Source: GCA-2687025 sp964473525 (lineage in GTDB: Bacteria > Poribacteria > WGA-4E > GCA-2687025). Taken from it: a stretch of DNA of 64,000 nucleotides. The notes under the pieces are model-generated. The model was not told where the DNA came from. It did not search any database and was given only the letters and a program-made list of their open reading frames with translations. The stretch spans positions 73,910 through 137,909 of the forward strand of contig CAYYPK010000018.1 of assembly GCA_964473525.1 (NCBI GenBank), written 5' to 3'. Made by a program: the position numbers and the translations under genes. Of the stretch, positions 1 through 9,211 are shown in pieces (the first letter of the stretch is position 1; every line of letters starts with the position of its first letter).

Positions 1-1566
1 AGCGAGGCCAAATACCCGCTGACGGTTACCCCGACCGTTGCCCACCGCGACATCGGCCTCCTTGCCGTGACGTCGCGACGCGGGACGTTGTCGGCGGTGG
101 ATCGCCGTCCCGCCTCCGACTGGCTGGCCGACGGCAGTGGACGAACGGGCGACATCGTTGGAGCGGAGACGGCATCTCCGTCCGCTCTACCGCGCTCGTG
201 GTTGGGTTGGAGCGGTGTTGACATACTCGTCTGGACAGGCATCGACCCTCGCGCTCTCTCGCTGGATGAAGCGCGGCGCGAGGCGCTGCTTCAGTGGGTC
301 GCGCGCGGCGGCTTGCTCGTCTGCGCGCACGACGGACTCATGGACGGGTGGTCCGGGCAGGGCTGGAGTGAGTCGTTCGTCGGACCTGTCCTGCCCACGG
401 ATCCCACGACGCAGCGTGAAATCACCCTGTGGGACGAGCCCGTACGCGCGCTGACAGGCGAGCGGCGCCCGGACGCCGATGTCATCCTGGAAGACGGAGG
501 GGTCGAGGTCGTCACCGCCCGTCGTCTCGGTCTGGGCCGCGTGATTTACGTGGCCGTGTCGCCGAGGGCGCTGTCTCCGCAGTCAGAGGCGAGGCTATGG
601 CGCGTCATGCTGCGCGCCGCAACCCCTGGTTCTGTCGTTGCGCCTCCGGCAACGGCGAAGGGGCGCGAGCGTCTGTTGACGCGCCTGGAAGCAGGATCGG
701 CTAGCGGCCCGCGTGTGCCGATCCGAACTCGCCGCCTCATGGTCGCGTCGGGACTGTGGCTTTGCGTGGTCCTCGTCCTGGGAGTGTGGCACACGCTCGC
801 CAGACCGCGGTTCGGGTGGATCGTCGTCGCCCTCGCGGTGGCGGGCGCCTGCGCCGTGCCCATCGTCCTGCGGTCACGAACACAGTACGTCGCGCCGCGC
901 GAGTTGGGCGTGCTGCGCATGTTCCCCGAGATCGGCGCGGGGTACTGGTACGGCGTCGTGTCCGTTCCCGCGATGGAGGAGCGTGATCTGCGCGCCGAGT
1001 TCTCCGCCGATGTCCACTTCCTGTCGCTAGAGGACCGCAACCGGACGACCACATGGATGCCCGCGTTCGGCCACACGTTTGGCGGCGCCAGCGGCCCCAC
1101 GGGCGGGGAGCTTCGCGACATGAATCCCCACGCGTCGCGCCGCACGTATTGGCACGCGCAGGCGTTTCTGCCGTCCTACGGTCGCGTGTCGCAAGACGAG
1201 GACGGGGCCGTCGCGAACCACACCGAGTTAGCGTTCCGCGGTGGTGTCATCGTGCACGGCAATCGGGGCGCGGCTGTCGGGCCGTTGGAGCCAGGAGGCC
1301 GCGCATCGTACGAGCTGGAGGAGATCGTGCGACGTCAACGTTTCTGGTCGCGGTTGGCCATTCCGGAGGCGGCGTTCTCGTATTGGGCGCGCGAAGGCGT
1401 GCTCGACGCCCTGACGCAGGGAGACCGCCCCATGTTCGTTGGTTGGGCGACGGGCGTCGTGAGTTTGGGAACGCAGCAGCGTCCGTCGCCGGACAGCGTG
1501 TTGCTCGTCATCGCGCCGCTTGATACAACGGCGTCCACAGACCCCGCCCGGACACAGAATCGGTGA
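1..1566 (+). CDS. Membrane protein with GATase-like domain, 5'-truncated
   Basis: The reading frame is open from base 1, so the true start lies outside the window; a GTG at 67 is in frame but is probably not the start. The first roughly 200 visible residues resemble the glutamine-amidotransferase-like fold of membrane-anchored proteins: a 'VDILVWTGID' strand, then a helix and 'GGLLVCAHDG'. No catalytic Cys-His pair is apparent. Two adjacent hydrophobic segments follow around visible residues 246-290, and the rest (about 230 residues) is a soluble, probably extracytoplasmic, beta-rich domain. The stop is 7 bases before the start of the PfkB kinase, which suggests cotranscription. The function is unknown; the fold call is inference from pattern only. 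Confidence 0.55.
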   Translation, partial: SEAKYPLTVTPTVAHRDIGLLAVTSRRGTLSAVDRRPASDWLADGSGRTGDIVGAETASPSALPRSWLGWSGVDILVWTGIDPRALSLDEARREALLQWVARGGLLVCAHDGLMDGWSGQGWSESFVGPVLPTDPTTQREITLWDEPVRALTGERRPDADVILEDGGVEVVTARRLGLGRVIYVAVSPRALSPQSEARLWRVMLRAATPGSVVAPPATAKGRERLLTRLEAGSASGPRVPIRTRRLMVASGLWLCVVLVLGVWHTLARPRFGWIVVALAVAGACAVPIVLRSRTQYVAPRELGVLRMFPEIGAGYWYGVVSVPAMEERDLRAEFSADVHFLSLEDRNRTTTWMPAFGHTFGGASGPTGGELRDMNPHASRRTYWHAQAFLPSYGRVSQDEDGAVANHTELAFRGGVIVHGNRGAAVGPLEPGGRASYELEEIVRRQRFWSRLAIPEAAFSYWAREGVLDALTQGDRPMFVGWATGVVSLGTQQRPSPDSVLLVIAPLDTTASTDPARTQNR

Positions 1567-1573
1567 GCGCAAC

Positions 1574-2518
1574 ATGTCAGCAGACACGTCGAACGTAGGA
1601 TCGGTAGCCTGCGTCGGGATATACGTCGCCGACGCCCTCGCGAAGCCCGTCGACGAGATGCCGGAGCGCGGCAAGCTCGTGCTGTTCGACCAACTGGAGT
1701 TGCACACCGGCGGTTGCGCCAACAACACCGCCATCGCGCTCTCACGCCTGGGCGTTCCCACGCGCGCGCTGGGTATGGTCGGGCAGGATGCCTTCGGCGA
1801 CTTCGTCTTGCAGCGGCTCACGGAAGCGGGCGTAGACACGGAGGGGATGATCCGCACGGACGCGAACACGTCGTTCACGTTCGTGATGGTCGGCAGCGAC
1901 ACCGAGCGGACGTTCTTCCACACCATCGGAGCCAACGCCCGGCTCACCGGGGCCGACGTGCGTCGCGACCTTATCGAGGGCACGAAAGTGCTGCACGTCG
2001 CCGGGACGTTCCTGATGCCCGGTTTCGATGGCGCCCCAACGGCTGAGCTACTCGAATGGGCGCAGGCGCGCGGCATCATCACGGCGTTAGACACCACCTG
2101 GGATTCGTCCGGGCGATGGCTCGACACCATGGGCGACGCGCTCCCGCACGTGGACTTCTTTCTGCCCAGCGTTGACGAGGCGCGCGCGATGGTCGGACGA
2201 GAGGACGTCGGCGACGTAGCTCAGGCGCTGCTGGATCTCGGCGTCGGCACGGTGGCGCTGAAGATGGGCGCAGAGGGCAGCTACATCCAGAACGCGGACA
2301 CGAGCTTGCGCATCCCTGCGTTGGCCGTAGACGCCGTGGACACGACGGGCGCGGGCGACTCATACGTCGGCGGCTTCCTTGCCGGGCAGGCGATGCGCTG
2401 GGATCTCGAACGCTGTGGGCGCCTTGCAAGCGCCACGGGAGCCGCATGCGTCACGGCTATCGGCACGACCCCGGGTCTGAGGTCGTTGGAGGAGACCCTG
2501 GCGCTTTGGGATACCTGA
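1574..2518 (+). CDS. PfkB-family carbohydrate kinase
   Basis: Ribokinase/PfkB-family sugar kinase of 314 residues, a normal length. It would phosphorylate a sugar or nucleoside in the cytoplasm using ATP. Both family signatures are visible: the N-terminal glycine-rich stretch 'GGCANNTAIALSRLG' near residue 40, and the C-terminal 'DTTGAGDSYVGGFLAG' near 255, whose Asp is the catalytic base and whose GAGD forms the anion hole. The ATG at 1574 is preferred over upstream TTG codons because the upstream residues do not fit the family and overlap the previous gene. The substrate cannot be told from the sequence; ribokinase, fructokinase, KDG kinase or adenosine-type kinases are all possible. Confidence 0.9.
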   Translation: MSADTSNVGSVACVGIYVADALAKPVDEMPERGKLVLFDQLELHTGGCANNTAIALSRLGVPTRALGMVGQDAFGDFVLQRLTEAGVDTEGMIRTDANTSFTFVMVGSDTERTFFHTIGANARLTGADVRRDLIEGTKVLHVAGTFLMPGFDGAPTAELLEWAQARGIITALDTTWDSSGRWLDTMGDALPHVDFFLPSVDEARAMVGREDVGDVAQALLDLGVGTVALKMGAEGSYIQNADTSLRIPALAVDAVDTTGAGDSYVGGFLAGQAMRWDLERCGRLASATGAACVTAIGTTPGLRSLEETLALWDT

Positions 2519-2588
2519 AAGCGTCCGGGAAAGTATGCAGCGGCCACCCACGCTGGCGCCGGCCTGAACGCCTCGGACGTGGTGCCCG

Positions 2589-4241
2589 CTACTCCGCAGC
2601 CGCGCGCGCGACCAGCAGCTCTATGACCTCCGGCCATGGCTTCGCCCACTCTTGCCCTTCCCAGTTGCGTCGGTAGTGTGGGAACTGGCGTGCGTACGCC
2701 AGGGGCGTGACGTCGAGTAGCAGGAGTTCAGGTGGTGTCTCTCCCTTGTTCGGGACCCGCAACCGGGCCTGTGTAGTGGGGTCGGCGCCCTCGTCCAACA
2801 GGAATTCGCTGAAAGCCCGGGCATGCGCCGGATCATTGGATGTGACGCAGTGGTAGATCGGAGTTTGGTCCCCGATGCTGTTGATGGGCGTCGCCCTCGC
2901 GTTCACGTCGGCGCCATGCTCGAGCAGCATCTTCGCCTCTTCCACGAAGCCGAACTCCGCGCAGATGTGGAGGAGTGTCACGCCCCGTAGTGATGCCCCT
3001 CCCCACATTCCGCCCGCGACCCATCCGTCCAGGTGTTCTCGCCCTCCCTGCACCGTGAAGTGGCGATGTACGGTAGTCGGGTCGGCTTTCACGTGAGCCT
3101 CCAGGCGATCCATCCGGCCACACAGCAGATCGCGTTCTGGACCCGCGGCGTATGTTGCGCCTGCCTGGACCAGGATATCGAAGCACGCCTGCCGGTTCTG
3201 CAACATGTACGTGCGGAGCACCATATCGAGAGGTCTGAAGCCGCTGCCGTCGTCGTTCTCGGCAAGGTCAGGGTCGGCGCCTAGCTCCAGCAGGAGGCGC
3301 AGAGGGCCAGGTCGTAGCATTTCGCAGAGCGCGATGAGGCGGTTGGCCCACTTTGGGTCTGCGCCCTCTTCGAGTAGATACGCGGCGACATCGCGATCCC
3401 GGTTCCACACCGCTCTGACGAAGGCGCCGTCGAGACCGTCCGCCCCCAAGGAGAGCAGTCGCTTAACTGTGTCGAGGTTGCCCGCGGTTGCTATCCCCGC
3501 CGCCCAGTGAAGCGGCGCGTACGCCTCCTCGTCCCGGATCAGCGGCTCGTTCAGGAGTTCTGGGCGCTCTCGGAGCGTCTGTTCCACGGCGTCTGCGTCG
3601 TCAGCGAAGATCCTGTCCAGCAGTTTGGTCTTGATCTCCAATAGGAAAGACTCGTCGTTGGAGGGTCGTCTCTCGCGCAGATCATCGCTCACCATGTCGA
3701 TCAGTTCCTTCCGCAAGCGCCGCCGCGCTGAGTGGAGCCTGTGTTTCACCGTGCCAAGCGGCGCGCCAAGGAACTCCGCGACCTCGGTCTGCGTGTAGCC
3801 ACTCATGTAGTAGAGAGCGGTTGCCGCCCGTTCATGCTCGGGCAGGCGACGCACGGCCGCTGCGATCCGCGCCGCGAGTTCCGCGTTCTCGGAGTGTCGG
3901 TCAGGCAGCGGCTCGCCCGCGGCGACTTCCGCAGCGCTGTCGAGGGCGACGCTATCCGGCGGCGTACGGCGTGCTACACGCCGGCTCTTCGTGAACACGA
4001 TTTGGCGGAACCAGCCGGGGAACGCCTTGGGATCCCTCAGCTGATGCAGGCAAAACCACGACTCCACGAACGCCTCCTGCGCAGCGTCCTCCGCCAACTG
4101 AATGTCCGTGAGGACAGAGTACGCATAGCCTACCGCCATGTCCTGAAAGACTCGGACGACTTCCGCGAACGCCCTAACGCGCTCGCGGTGCGGCGTCGCC
4201 ACATCCGCAGCTAGACCGACCAGAACCCGAATGTTCGACAT
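2589..4241 (-). CDS. ECF sigma factor with C-terminal ankyrin repeats
   Basis: A 550-residue protein. Residues 30-92 are sigma-70 region 2 ('AEDAAQEAFVESW'). Residues 128-180 are region 4 with the DNA-binding helix-turn-helix ('YTQTEVAEFLGAPLGTVKHRL'). The remaining 370 residues carry ankyrin repeats, recognisable from 'APLHWAAG', 'RLLSLGAD', 'YLLEEGADP', 'LLLELGADP' and 'MLLEHGADVNARA'. ECF factors are normally about 200 residues, so the tail is an added module that probably binds a protein partner and controls the sigma domain. The ATG at 4241 is chosen because sigma homology starts soon after it; an in-frame ATG at 4271 and a longer frame to 4364 exist without a good ribosome site. No anti-sigma gene is adjacent. 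Confidence 0.88.
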   Translation of the reverse strand: MSNIRVLVGLAADVATPHRERVRAFAEVVRVFQDMAVGYAYSVLTDIQLAEDAAQEAFVESWFCLHQLRDPKAFPGWFRQIVFTKSRRVARRTPPDSVALDSAAEVAAGEPLPDRHSENAELAARIAAAVRRLPEHERAATALYYMSGYTQTEVAEFLGAPLGTVKHRLHSARRRLRKELIDMVSDDLRERRPSNDESFLLEIKTKLLDRIFADDADAVEQTLRERPELLNEPLIRDEEAYAPLHWAAGIATAGNLDTVKRLLSLGADGLDGAFVRAVWNRDRDVAAYLLEEGADPKWANRLIALCEMLRPGPLRLLLELGADPDLAENDDGSGFRPLDMVLRTYMLQNRQACFDILVQAGATYAAGPERDLLCGRMDRLEAHVKADPTTVHRHFTVQGGREHLDGWVAGGMWGGASLRGVTLLHICAEFGFVEEAKMLLEHGADVNARATPINSIGDQTPIYHCVTSNDPAHARAFSEFLLDEGADPTTQARLRVPNKGETPPELLLLDVTPLAYARQFPHYRRNWEGQEWAKPWPEVIELLVARAAAE

Positions 4242-4417
4242 CGACGCCTGCCTCTGTCTATAGGCGTCCATTCTGGGCCAGAAGGTTGGCGCAATTCGCC
4301 GGAGGCCGCTTCCGGCGAAGGCGCTCGGCTGTGGACTCCGTGCGGCGGTAGGCTGCGTACGCAACGAAACGACCGAGAGTTGTGGAACTCCCGGCGCCTC
4401 TATCCGCAGTCGGTTGG

Positions 4418-6844
4418 CTACTTCGCGTGCTGTCGCAGGCGGATGTCATCCAGAGACAGCACCCCCTTCGGGCCAATCGTGCTGCCGTATATCTCGATGC
4501 CGCGCAGATGCCCACGGAACTGACGGTCGTAGCCGTGCCCCTGCATGGTCCTGTTGAAGTTGCCGATGGCGAGCGGGCCGCCATCGTCGGCTGTGGTTCC
4601 TCGGTTGTACGTGACTACCGTGTCCGCTTCGGCCGGGGAAGATTCGTCGCCGAAATACCACCGGACGTTGTCCGTGGCGACAGTGGCGTCGTACGTCACG
4701 GCGAAGAACGTCCATTCGCCGATGCGCAGGCGGTCGGGCGAGCTATCGTCCTTCACGCCATCCGGCCACTCGTTCACGGAGAGACGCAGGCGTCCGTCGG
4801 CGAGGTGGACGAGGTCGATGCCGTTCTGACTCCCGTTGAGGCTGAAGACGATGCGGTTGCCGCCGCTACCGATGTCGAGCGCCTCGGGACGCGCCCACCC
4901 CAGCACGGTAAACGAGCTAAGACCCACTAGATCTGGCAGAGGGGCATCGCCAACGACGGCGCGACCCCACGGCTTGCCCGGCGAGAAGTACAGGCTGCCG
5001 TCTTCGCCGGTTTCCGCGTCGCCGTGCAGGACCAACTCAGGGATCGAGCCGCTGGCGAATCCCACCCGGGCGATCGGGTCGTCAGCGTGCCGATCCGCCG
5101 CGATCCTGACGTACGCGGTGGATGTCGCGCCAGACGCACTGCTTACCGTCATCGCGGCGATGTAGATCCCCGGCGCCGCATACGTGTGCGTCGGCGCCGC
5201 CTCGCCCGATGTGGACCCGTCGCCGAAGTCCCACCCGACGACGCGAGTCGACGCGTCTCCCGCGGACGAGAAGCGCACCGTCACCGGGGCCACCCCTTCG
5301 GTCACGTCCGCTTCCGCGCGGGCGTCTGGGCGTCGCGCCTCGCCGTCCGCGTAGGGCGTGAATCGCAAAGCCGAAGCTGATTTGGGAGGCGTGAACGCGT
5401 ACTCGCCAGGCTCCGCGCTGCCGATAGGCGCGACGGTCATACCCCACGTGTCGACAAGGTCCACCTTGTATGTCCGGTCGCCTGCAAGCGTCACGGTCCC
5501 CGGCGTCGTATCGCTGGCGTACAACAGGTAGTATTCGCCTGGCTTCGACAGCAGGTTGCTGGACGGGCTCGGGTGAGACGGTTCGAGGTCGGCAAACATG
5601 GGCGCGTCTTCCAGTATTTCCTTGAGGAAGGCTATCCGCGCCGGGCTCTCGCCGGTTAGCACTCCGCCCTTCGACCACCACAGCAGGTCTTCCGGGTGCT
5701 TGTACGTCTCGCCATGGCCTACGTAGCTGCCGGTCGTCGTCCCGAGCCAGAAGTGCTGCGTCATCTGCTGACCAGAGATGTTGCCCCAGCCCAGCGGTAT
5801 GTTCCCTTCGTACCGGCACTCGTCGTACACGAGCGGCTTGCCGTACTTCTCGCGCAGTTCCGCCGTGTTGTCGAAGTTGGACGTCTGGATGCTGGCGTGG
5901 TCTACCCACGGCTTGCTGTGGTCGTACCAGATCCTGCCGTTGTGGATGGACCGCAGGCGGTCGTAGGGGTCGTTGTCCCGCACGATCTGGAAGAAGCGGT
6001 CCCAGTCGTCGTACCCCTTCGTCTCGGAGCTCTCAGGGCCGCCCTCGAAGAAGTCGAACTCGTTTGCCATCGACCACCAGACGTTGCGATACGCTGCCAG
6101 CCGCGCGACGACGTAGCGCAAGTAGCGGTCGTCGGCTTCGGAGTCCATCTCCTTGAATCCCCAGCGGTCGTAAGGGTGGAACAGGATGATGTCCGCTTCG
6201 ATGCCCAGTTCCATCAGCTGACCAACGCGCATCTCGAAGTGCCGGAAGTGGTCCGGGTTGAAGCGCGTGGTGTCCCAATCTCGCAGTGGCGTTCCCTCGA
6301 ACGGGTAGCGTTCCGGCTCGTTCTGGTTGTACGTGTAGCTCTTCGGGAAGACGCACATGCGTATCTTATTGAAGGGGGATTCGCCCAGGGTGGCGAGCGT
6401 CTGCTCCTCCATGGCGTCGCCCTGATGCGTCCACGCGTAGCAGGTCGTGCCGACGGAGTGGTGCGGCGTCCCGTCCGCGTACGCGAAGTGGAACGACTTG
6501 GCGACCTTCACGGGACCGTGGTTCCCCGCCGACGGCTCGACGCAGGTGAACGATCCAGACACGCCGTCCAGTTCCGCGGCGTTGCTCAGCGTCGTGTATT
6601 CCCAGGCGCCGGTTTCGTCCGGCATGAACCGGATGCGGTACACGCCGTCCCCGTCGTAGAAGCCTCGAGGCTCGAAGACGCGCCCATCCTGCTCGAACCT
6701 GCCGACGAGCTCGACATCGACGTACGGGTTTCCGCCGCTTGGTCCCGACAGCTCGACTTCGTACATCGCCCAGCGCTCGACTGAGCCCGACGCGGTGGAG
6801 GACGCCGCGGTGATAAGTAGAGATGACATCAGAGCAAAGGGCAT
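4418..6844 (-). CDS. Exported glycoside hydrolase, DUF5060-(alpha/beta)8-PKD-LamG
   Basis: An 808-residue multidomain enzyme. After a short hydrophobic N-terminus come a DUF5060-like Ig domain (about 27-105), an apiosidase/DUF4038-like TIM barrel (about 110-410) and a DUF5605-like beta domain (about 425-500). These are followed by a PKD domain ('GWDFGDGSTSG', about 510-582) and a LamG/concanavalin-like domain to the end. Glu262 in 'WWSMANEFDFF' and Glu342 in 'KPLVYDECRYEG' sit where clan GH-A enzymes have the acid/base and nucleophile. It probably cleaves a plant- or algal-type polysaccharide side chain outside the cytoplasm, with PKD and LamG giving binding. It lies downstream of a dehydrogenase, an isomerase and a sugar ABC transporter on the same strand. 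The exact start is uncertain; ATG codons at 6829 and 6766 are alternatives. Confidence 0.82.
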   Translation of the reverse strand: MPFALMSSLLITAASSTASGSVERWAMYEVELSGPSGGNPYVDVELVGRFEQDGRVFEPRGFYDGDGVYRIRFMPDETGAWEYTTLSNAAELDGVSGSFTCVEPSAGNHGPVKVAKSFHFAYADGTPHHSVGTTCYAWTHQGDAMEEQTLATLGESPFNKIRMCVFPKSYTYNQNEPERYPFEGTPLRDWDTTRFNPDHFRHFEMRVGQLMELGIEADIILFHPYDRWGFKEMDSEADDRYLRYVVARLAAYRNVWWSMANEFDFFEGGPESSETKGYDDWDRFFQIVRDNDPYDRLRSIHNGRIWYDHSKPWVDHASIQTSNFDNTAELREKYGKPLVYDECRYEGNIPLGWGNISGQQMTQHFWLGTTTGSYVGHGETYKHPEDLLWWSKGGVLTGESPARIAFLKEILEDAPMFADLEPSHPSPSSNLLSKPGEYYLLYASDTTPGTVTLAGDRTYKVDLVDTWGMTVAPIGSAEPGEYAFTPPKSASALRFTPYADGEARRPDARAEADVTEGVAPVTVRFSSAGDASTRVVGWDFGDGSTSGEAAPTHTYAAPGIYIAAMTVSSASGATSTAYVRIAADRHADDPIARVGFASGSIPELVLHGDAETGEDGSLYFSPGKPWGRAVVGDAPLPDLVGLSSFTVLGWARPEALDIGSGGNRIVFSLNGSQNGIDLVHLADGRLRLSVNEWPDGVKDDSSPDRLRIGEWTFFAVTYDATVATDNVRWYFGDESSPAEADTVVTYNRGTTADDGGPLAIGNFNRTMQGHGYDRQFRGHLRGIEIYGSTIGPKGVLSLDDIRLRQHAK

Positions 6845-6963
6845 GTGTCGTTCGCTTTCGTCGAGCCCGCCATGGCGGCGGGGGTGAAGACGTCCAGATT
6901 TCGGGCTAGGGGCATCGTGTCACGATGGTTCGGGGCCGTTCGCCGCATGGTGTGGTCCCACGG

Positions 6964-8025
6964 CTAGACAACGACGCGGCTGCCGCCGGACAGCAGAGCG
7001 GCCTCGTACACGCGCATCACACGCAACGCGAAGTCCAGGGAACCATCCTCCACCTGTTCGCCCCCGAGAACGCAGTCGCAGAAGTAGCGGAGTTCATCGT
7101 AGAAGCCCTGCGTGAAGAGCGCCTTATTCTCCAGCGTGGCGAGGCTGTTCTGTGGCTCCCATACGGTCGTGCCGTGGTCCATTCCGTCTGGGGCGTAGCT
7201 CGCCGTGCGTCCGTAGCTGAACGGGATACCGCGATGCCACGACACCCGCGCGCAATTCTCGATGGTGACGTGGCCGCCGTCGCCGTAGACTGTGTACCTC
7301 TCGAACGGAAGGCGCCCGCCGTCGGCGAGGTGGAAGTTACCAACCGCCCCGTTGGCGTATTCCAGGACGCATACGCCTCCGCCGTTTCGACTGCGATGCA
7401 CGGTGACTGCTTCGACATCGCCTCCCACGGCGAGCATGAAGGAGAGGGGGTGGCATCCGTTGGCGAGCCAGTTCACGTATTCGCCACGCTCAAGCACACC
7501 GTCGCCGTCTTCTGGGATGCTCATCGGGTACTCCGCCAGCAGGGACCTCAGCTTCCCGAATTCCTCGCCGTACATGATTTCCCGCGTCTTGCGCGTGGCC
7601 GGCATGAACGCCTTCTTGAAGCCTACGACGACGACACGGTCGCCGCGCTGCTTCTCGATCTCCTCGACCTGGCTGGCCCTCATCGCGGGTGGCTTCTCGA
7701 GCCACACGTGCAATCCGGCGTCGAGCGCCTGGCACGCAAGCTCGGGATGCAACTGCGGAGACACGGAGATGAGAACGGCGTCCAAGTCGCCGTCGCGATA
7801 CATGTCGGCCGTCGAGGAGTAGACGCGGGTGACGCCGTACTGCGCTGCCGTGACGCGCGCGCGGCCGTCGTCGATGTCGCAGACCGCGTCGAGGGACACG
7901 GGCAAGTAGGTCAGAGCGGGAAGGACATTCCGGTACGCATGCGAGCCCACGCCGACGACCCCAATGCGCAGGCGCCGTTCCGCCTCGCGTTGGTATTGCA
8001 TCGCCGAAGCAGGGGCAGGAGTCAT
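6964..8025 (-). CDS. Gfo/Idh/MocA-family oxidoreductase
   Basis: NAD(P)-dependent sugar or inositol dehydrogenase family, 353 residues, cytoplasmic. The N-terminal Rossmann motif 'IGVVGVGSHAYRNVLPAL' and the 'WLEKPPAM' motif (the family EKP lysine motif) are both present. The substrate-binding C-terminal domain follows at normal length. Its ATG overlaps the stop of the upstream TIM-barrel isomerase by four bases (ATGA), so the two are translationally coupled and probably act in one pathway: oxidation and isomerisation of a sugar released by the downstream glycoside hydrolase and imported by the ABC transporter. The specific substrate is not predictable. Confidence 0.9.
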   Translation of the reverse strand: MTPAPASAMQYQREAERRLRIGVVGVGSHAYRNVLPALTYLPVSLDAVCDIDDGRARVTAAQYGVTRVYSSTADMYRDGDLDAVLISVSPQLHPELACQALDAGLHVWLEKPPAMRASQVEEIEKQRGDRVVVVGFKKAFMPATRKTREIMYGEEFGKLRSLLAEYPMSIPEDGDGVLERGEYVNWLANGCHPLSFMLAVGGDVEAVTVHRSRNGGGVCVLEYANGAVGNFHLADGGRLPFERYTVYGDGGHVTIENCARVSWHRGIPFSYGRTASYAPDGMDHGTTVWEPQNSLATLENKALFTQGFYDELRYFCDCVLGGEQVEDGSLDFALRVMRVYEAALLSGGSRVVV

Positions 8026-8888
8026 GGTTTCGCCGCCACGTCACGGGCGAAGGCGATGTCCCGCGCGACGATCTCTGCGTAGTCGTAGCCGGGCTTCGCC
8101 GCTCCGTGCGACGGATTCAGGCAGATCACGGGGCTGACGCGGTCTGTCGCGACCTGACGCGTGATGTTCGCAACCGGCCACGACGCGTCCTCCAGCGATG
8201 TTCGCCACTTCAGCTCCGACGAGCCTGACTCAGACTGCCCGCCCTTCAGGTGGTAGTAGCCGATGATGTCGCGGAGCGATTCGTACACGTTCATCGTTGG
8301 GTAAGTTCCCATCTGCCACAGGTTCTGCACGTCCCACGTCAAGCACACGTCCGGTCTGTCGAGGGCGTCGAAGAACCACAGGATTTCGTCTGGAGTCGAC
8401 AGGATGCATCCACCTACCTCGTTCTCCACGGTCACGGCGAATCCGGCGGATTGGAGGCGGTCAACCGCTTCCCGGTAGAGAGGGACCAGCCACGGATGTG
8501 CGTCCGTGATGTAGGCGCCGATGTGCGCGTGCCCCGACCGGGCGGACGTGCGGGCCGCCAGAAGCCGCACGAGCGTGGGATTCAGCTCCTGCGCGACGGC
8601 GATCAGGTCGCCTAACGAGTCGACGAACCGAGAGCGGAACTCCGCCTCGCCCAACTCGACCTCCGCGAAGAAGTACCCGGTCGACAGGCAGTGCGTCGTC
8701 AGACCCCGCACCTCGAGGAGCCCGGCGGCGCGCTTCGCCTCGTCGCGCGTCAGGTCGGCGACGCCCTTGCCGAATATCTGGTCCTTGAGGTCGACGTCCG
8801 CGAGGCCCCACGCGACGTGCTGGTCAAGCGCCGCCTCGAAGTCGGCGCCCGCCATGGAGTTGAGGATCGTAATGCGAGGTGTGTGCAT
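8022..8888 (-). CDS. Xylose-isomerase-like TIM-barrel sugar isomerase/epimerase
   Basis: AP-endonuclease-2/xylose-isomerase-like TIM barrel, 288 residues from the ATG at 8888 (a TTG at 8903 would add five residues). Candidate metal ligands are the Glu in 'VTVENEVGG', the Asp in 'LTWDVQNLW' and the His in 'YYHLKGG', all spaced as in the family. These enzymes isomerise or epimerise sugars, inositols or related keto acids using a divalent metal. The gene starts about two dozen bases after the ParE toxin stop and overlaps the dehydrogenase by four bases, so it belongs to the minus-strand carbohydrate operon. The substrate is unknown. Confidence 0.82.
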   Translation of the reverse strand: MHTPRITILNSMAGADFEAALDQHVAWGLADVDLKDQIFGKGVADLTRDEAKRAAGLLEVRGLTTHCLSTGYFFAEVELGEAEFRSRFVDSLGDLIAVAQELNPTLVRLLAARTSARSGHAHIGAYITDAHPWLVPLYREAVDRLQSAGFAVTVENEVGGCILSTPDEILWFFDALDRPDVCLTWDVQNLWQMGTYPTMNVYESLRDIIGYYHLKGGQSESGSSELKWRTSLEDASWPVANITRQVATDRVSPVICLNPSHGAAKPGYDYAEIVARDIAFARDVAAKP

Positions 8889-8911
8889 CGGCTTTGCGTC
8901 CAAGTAGGCGG

Positions 8912-9211
8912 CTACGTACCGTCGTCCTGGAGCGTCCGAGCGAGGTTCCGCGCCCCGTGCAGCACGCGGACGACCTCGATGCCGCTCTCAGAGGGTCGGT
9001 AGAAGATGACGTACGGCGGAACGGCGAAGCGCCGGAGATCTGGCGCGTAGCCGGATGTACGGCCGAGGCCGGGGAAGTCTGCTAGCCGGGGGAAACGCTC
9101 TCGTAGGGCAGAAAGCACACGACCCGCTGCTTCGACATCGTCGCGCGCGATGGTCTCCCAGATGTCGTCTAGGTCGGCTTGCGCGTCGGGTGCGATGCTA
9201 TAGCGGGGCAC
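8912..9211 (-). CDS. ParE/RelE-family toxin
   Basis: A 99-residue toxin of the ParE/RelE superfamily: 'YSIAPDAQADLDDIWETIARDD' helix start, 'LADFPGLGRT', 'YVIFYRP' and 'IEVVRVLHGARNL' match the family layout closely. ParE members poison DNA gyrase; RelE members cleave mRNA. The sequence is nearer the ParE type ('VLHGAR' ending), so gyrase is the more likely target (inference). Its GTG start overlaps the last base of the antitoxin stop codon (TAGTG), the usual coupled arrangement. It sits inside a sugar-utilisation gene run rather than at a mobile-element border. Confidence 0.88.
   Translation of the reverse strand: MPRYSIAPDAQADLDDIWETIARDDVEAAGRVLSALRERFPRLADFPGLGRTSGYAPDLRRFAVPPYVIFYRPSESGIEVVRVLHGARNLARTLQDDGT

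Noticed and set aside
4298..4316. Small inverted repeat GCCGGA / TCCGGC upstream of the ECF-ankyrin gene
   Set aside because: The stem is only six bases in GC-rich DNA, there is no T-run, and its position does not fit a terminator.
5696..6784. A 362-codon plus-strand open frame
   Set aside because: It is antisense to the glycoside hydrolase gene, Val/Arg-rich and without domains; high GC creates such shadow frames.
6925..8082. A 385-codon plus-strand open frame
   Set aside because: It mirrors the Gfo/Idh/MocA gene on the other strand, whose Rossmann and EKP motifs are clear.
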